The notes beneath the pieces are model-generated. The model had not been told where the DNA came from and made no database searches. It was given only the letters and a program-made list of their open reading frames with translations. Below are positions 63,019-64,000 of a stretch of DNA of 64,000 bases, piece after piece. Source of the DNA: Beta vulgaris subsp. vulgaris (lineage: Eukaryota > Streptophyta > Magnoliopsida > Caryophyllales > Amaranthaceae). Made by a program: the position numbers and the translations under genes. Each line of letters opens with the position of its first letter. Within the stretch, counting starts at the first letter, position 1. The DNA lies in the NCBI RefSeq assembly GCF_026745355.1, contig NC_079202.1, forward strand, positions 5,415,158 through 5,479,157, read 5' to 3'.

Positions 63019-63674
63019 ATTCCCAATGTTAGCCAACCAGTAATTTTTACTTTAAAGTGAGTAAGAAGAGAAGTGATCAATGCACCATAGCCAACAACAA
63101 AATGATTTTCAATACAATGCGTTAAAAGTTGGATAAAGAGAGGAGGAAAGTTTATTTGATTGTGGTGGTCAAGACAAAACATGTAACACATATCTAAGAG
63201 ACCCACCTCATTCCTCTTCTCAGTTCGAGGAATGAGTGCTCTCCAAACACGATTAAACAAAATTTTGTGAACAGGAGAAAGAAGGTTGTGGTTTATATTA
63301 TTTTGGCCAGCAATTCCCCCAAAAGATTCAACAATCTTATCTTGAGGGAAATTGGGAAAGGAGACAGTTCCTTTGCTCTTAAAATACACATCAGTTCCTT
63401 TGCAAGGAACTTCCCATATTTTTGCTAACGTTTCTTAAGAAAATTTTATTTTCTTCCCCCTAACTTCAGTAGTACATTTTCCATCAGTGTTGATGAAATT
63501 TGTACGAAATTCATTCATAGCTAAAGGAACTAAGGCATTGTTAAATGCGGTTTCAAACAGGTATTCTGTACCCTGTTCCTTTAGTATGTCGGTTAATTCT
63601 TTGAATCTCACTTCCTTGGCCCACTCCAAATCAACACAAAAGCCTAAGACATACCTTGATTCACTTCTTTCCAC
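63019..63674 (-). pseudogene. Putative plant transposon protein fragment (Transposase_32-like)
   Basis: Two frames in the same direction: 63435-63674 (ends EVRGKKIKFS) and 63006-63389 (LLSPVHKILFNRVWRALIPR, LLDMCYMFCLDHHNQINFPP, VVGYGALITSLLTHFKV). The motif order fits the plant domain of unknown function found in retroelement-like proteins (PF20167 type). A stop or shift at about 63390-63435 separates the halves, and the 5' part is interrupted by the CACTA end at 63706. Confidence 0.55.
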
Positions 63675-63705
63675 TAGTTTCTTGGAGGAAGAAGCCCTTT
63701 GGAAG

Positions 63706-64000
63706 CACTAGTAGAAAAAGGTCGATTTGCATCAGACCTGGGACCCTTATTTGTGTCGGACTTGGGTCCGACGGCACAGGTCGACGCAGATCGATGACCT
63801 CTAATTGATCTGTGTTGTATGCGAAAACAACGCAGATCTTTTAGCTATTTGCGTCGCACGTTGTATATGGTACGACGCAAATCAGTAATATGCGACGCAC
63901 ATATCCCAACATACGACGCATATGGGAGATACGCCCCATTCAGCAGCCCATCCAACAGTAATTTGCGCCGCACCTAATGCCACACGCGACGCAAATTATT
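63706..64000 (+). mobile_element. CACTA element left end, continues beyond window
   Basis: Starts CACTAGTAGAAAAAGG after AAG (63703-63705, likely one half of the 3-bp target duplication). Subterminal repeats TTTGCGTCG and CGACGCAAAT appear in both orientations at least six times in the 290 bp present. Confidence 0.85.

Overview
This is nuclear DNA from a flowering plant, very probably a eudicot. It has an intron-rich nuclear gene with AT-rich introns, Ty1/copia, TRIM, CACTA, Mutator-like and Stowaway-type elements, and a fragment of plastid DNA. The species cannot be fixed from the window alone; the repeat types would suit Caryophyllales such as spinach, beet or goosefoot, but that is only a guess.

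The one conserved host gene is NRPC1, the largest subunit of RNA polymerase III. It runs on the minus strand from an ATG at 35774 down to at least 9611. I could place 21 exons that join in frame into 1074 codons: the N-terminal zinc clamp, the [10 protein letters not shown] active site, the bridge-helix region and the trigger loop. The last part of the protein (about 300 residues by family size) is not found and should lie to the left of the window if the gene is whole. The introns hold most of the repeats from 10 to 35 kb: a TRIM with three LTRs, Stowaway-like MITEs, a MITE nest that swallowed an RNase H fragment, and small elements with long terminal inverted repeats.

1-9.6 kb holds a broken copia reverse transcriptase on the minus strand (0.85-1.6 kb), a tandem duplication (3.15 kb), a 1-kb inverted-repeat element carrying a rearranged rbcL/trnL-CAA plastid piece (4.07-5.10 kb), a Stowaway MITE and an old copia element with decayed LTRs (6.4-9.3 kb).

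35-41.8 kb is a rearranged 5' end of NRPC1. Exons 1 and 2 occur twice (35.44-35.77 and 41.23-41.57 kb). A neighbouring segment is present three times with the middle copy inverted, and a 4.2-kb Mutator-like element sits in the inverted copy, just upstream of the nearer first exon.

42-48 kb has small inverted-repeat elements, a very young copia element with a large internal deletion but an open 698-codon frame (43.8-46.2 kb), and a nested foldback element with a 190-bp near-perfect hairpin (47.1-47.3 kb). 48.8-49.66 kb is a decayed copia integrase interrupted by a CACTA terminus.

49.7-63.0 kb is CACTA (En/Spm) territory: two left termini with different subterminal arrays, a Ptta/En/Spm-type gene (54.2-58.7 kb) and a TNP2-type transposase pseudogene (59.0-61.9 kb), both on the minus strand, with a 155-bp minisatellite in an intron of the first. 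At the right edge a plant transposon-protein fragment is interrupted at 63706 by another CACTA end that runs out of the window.
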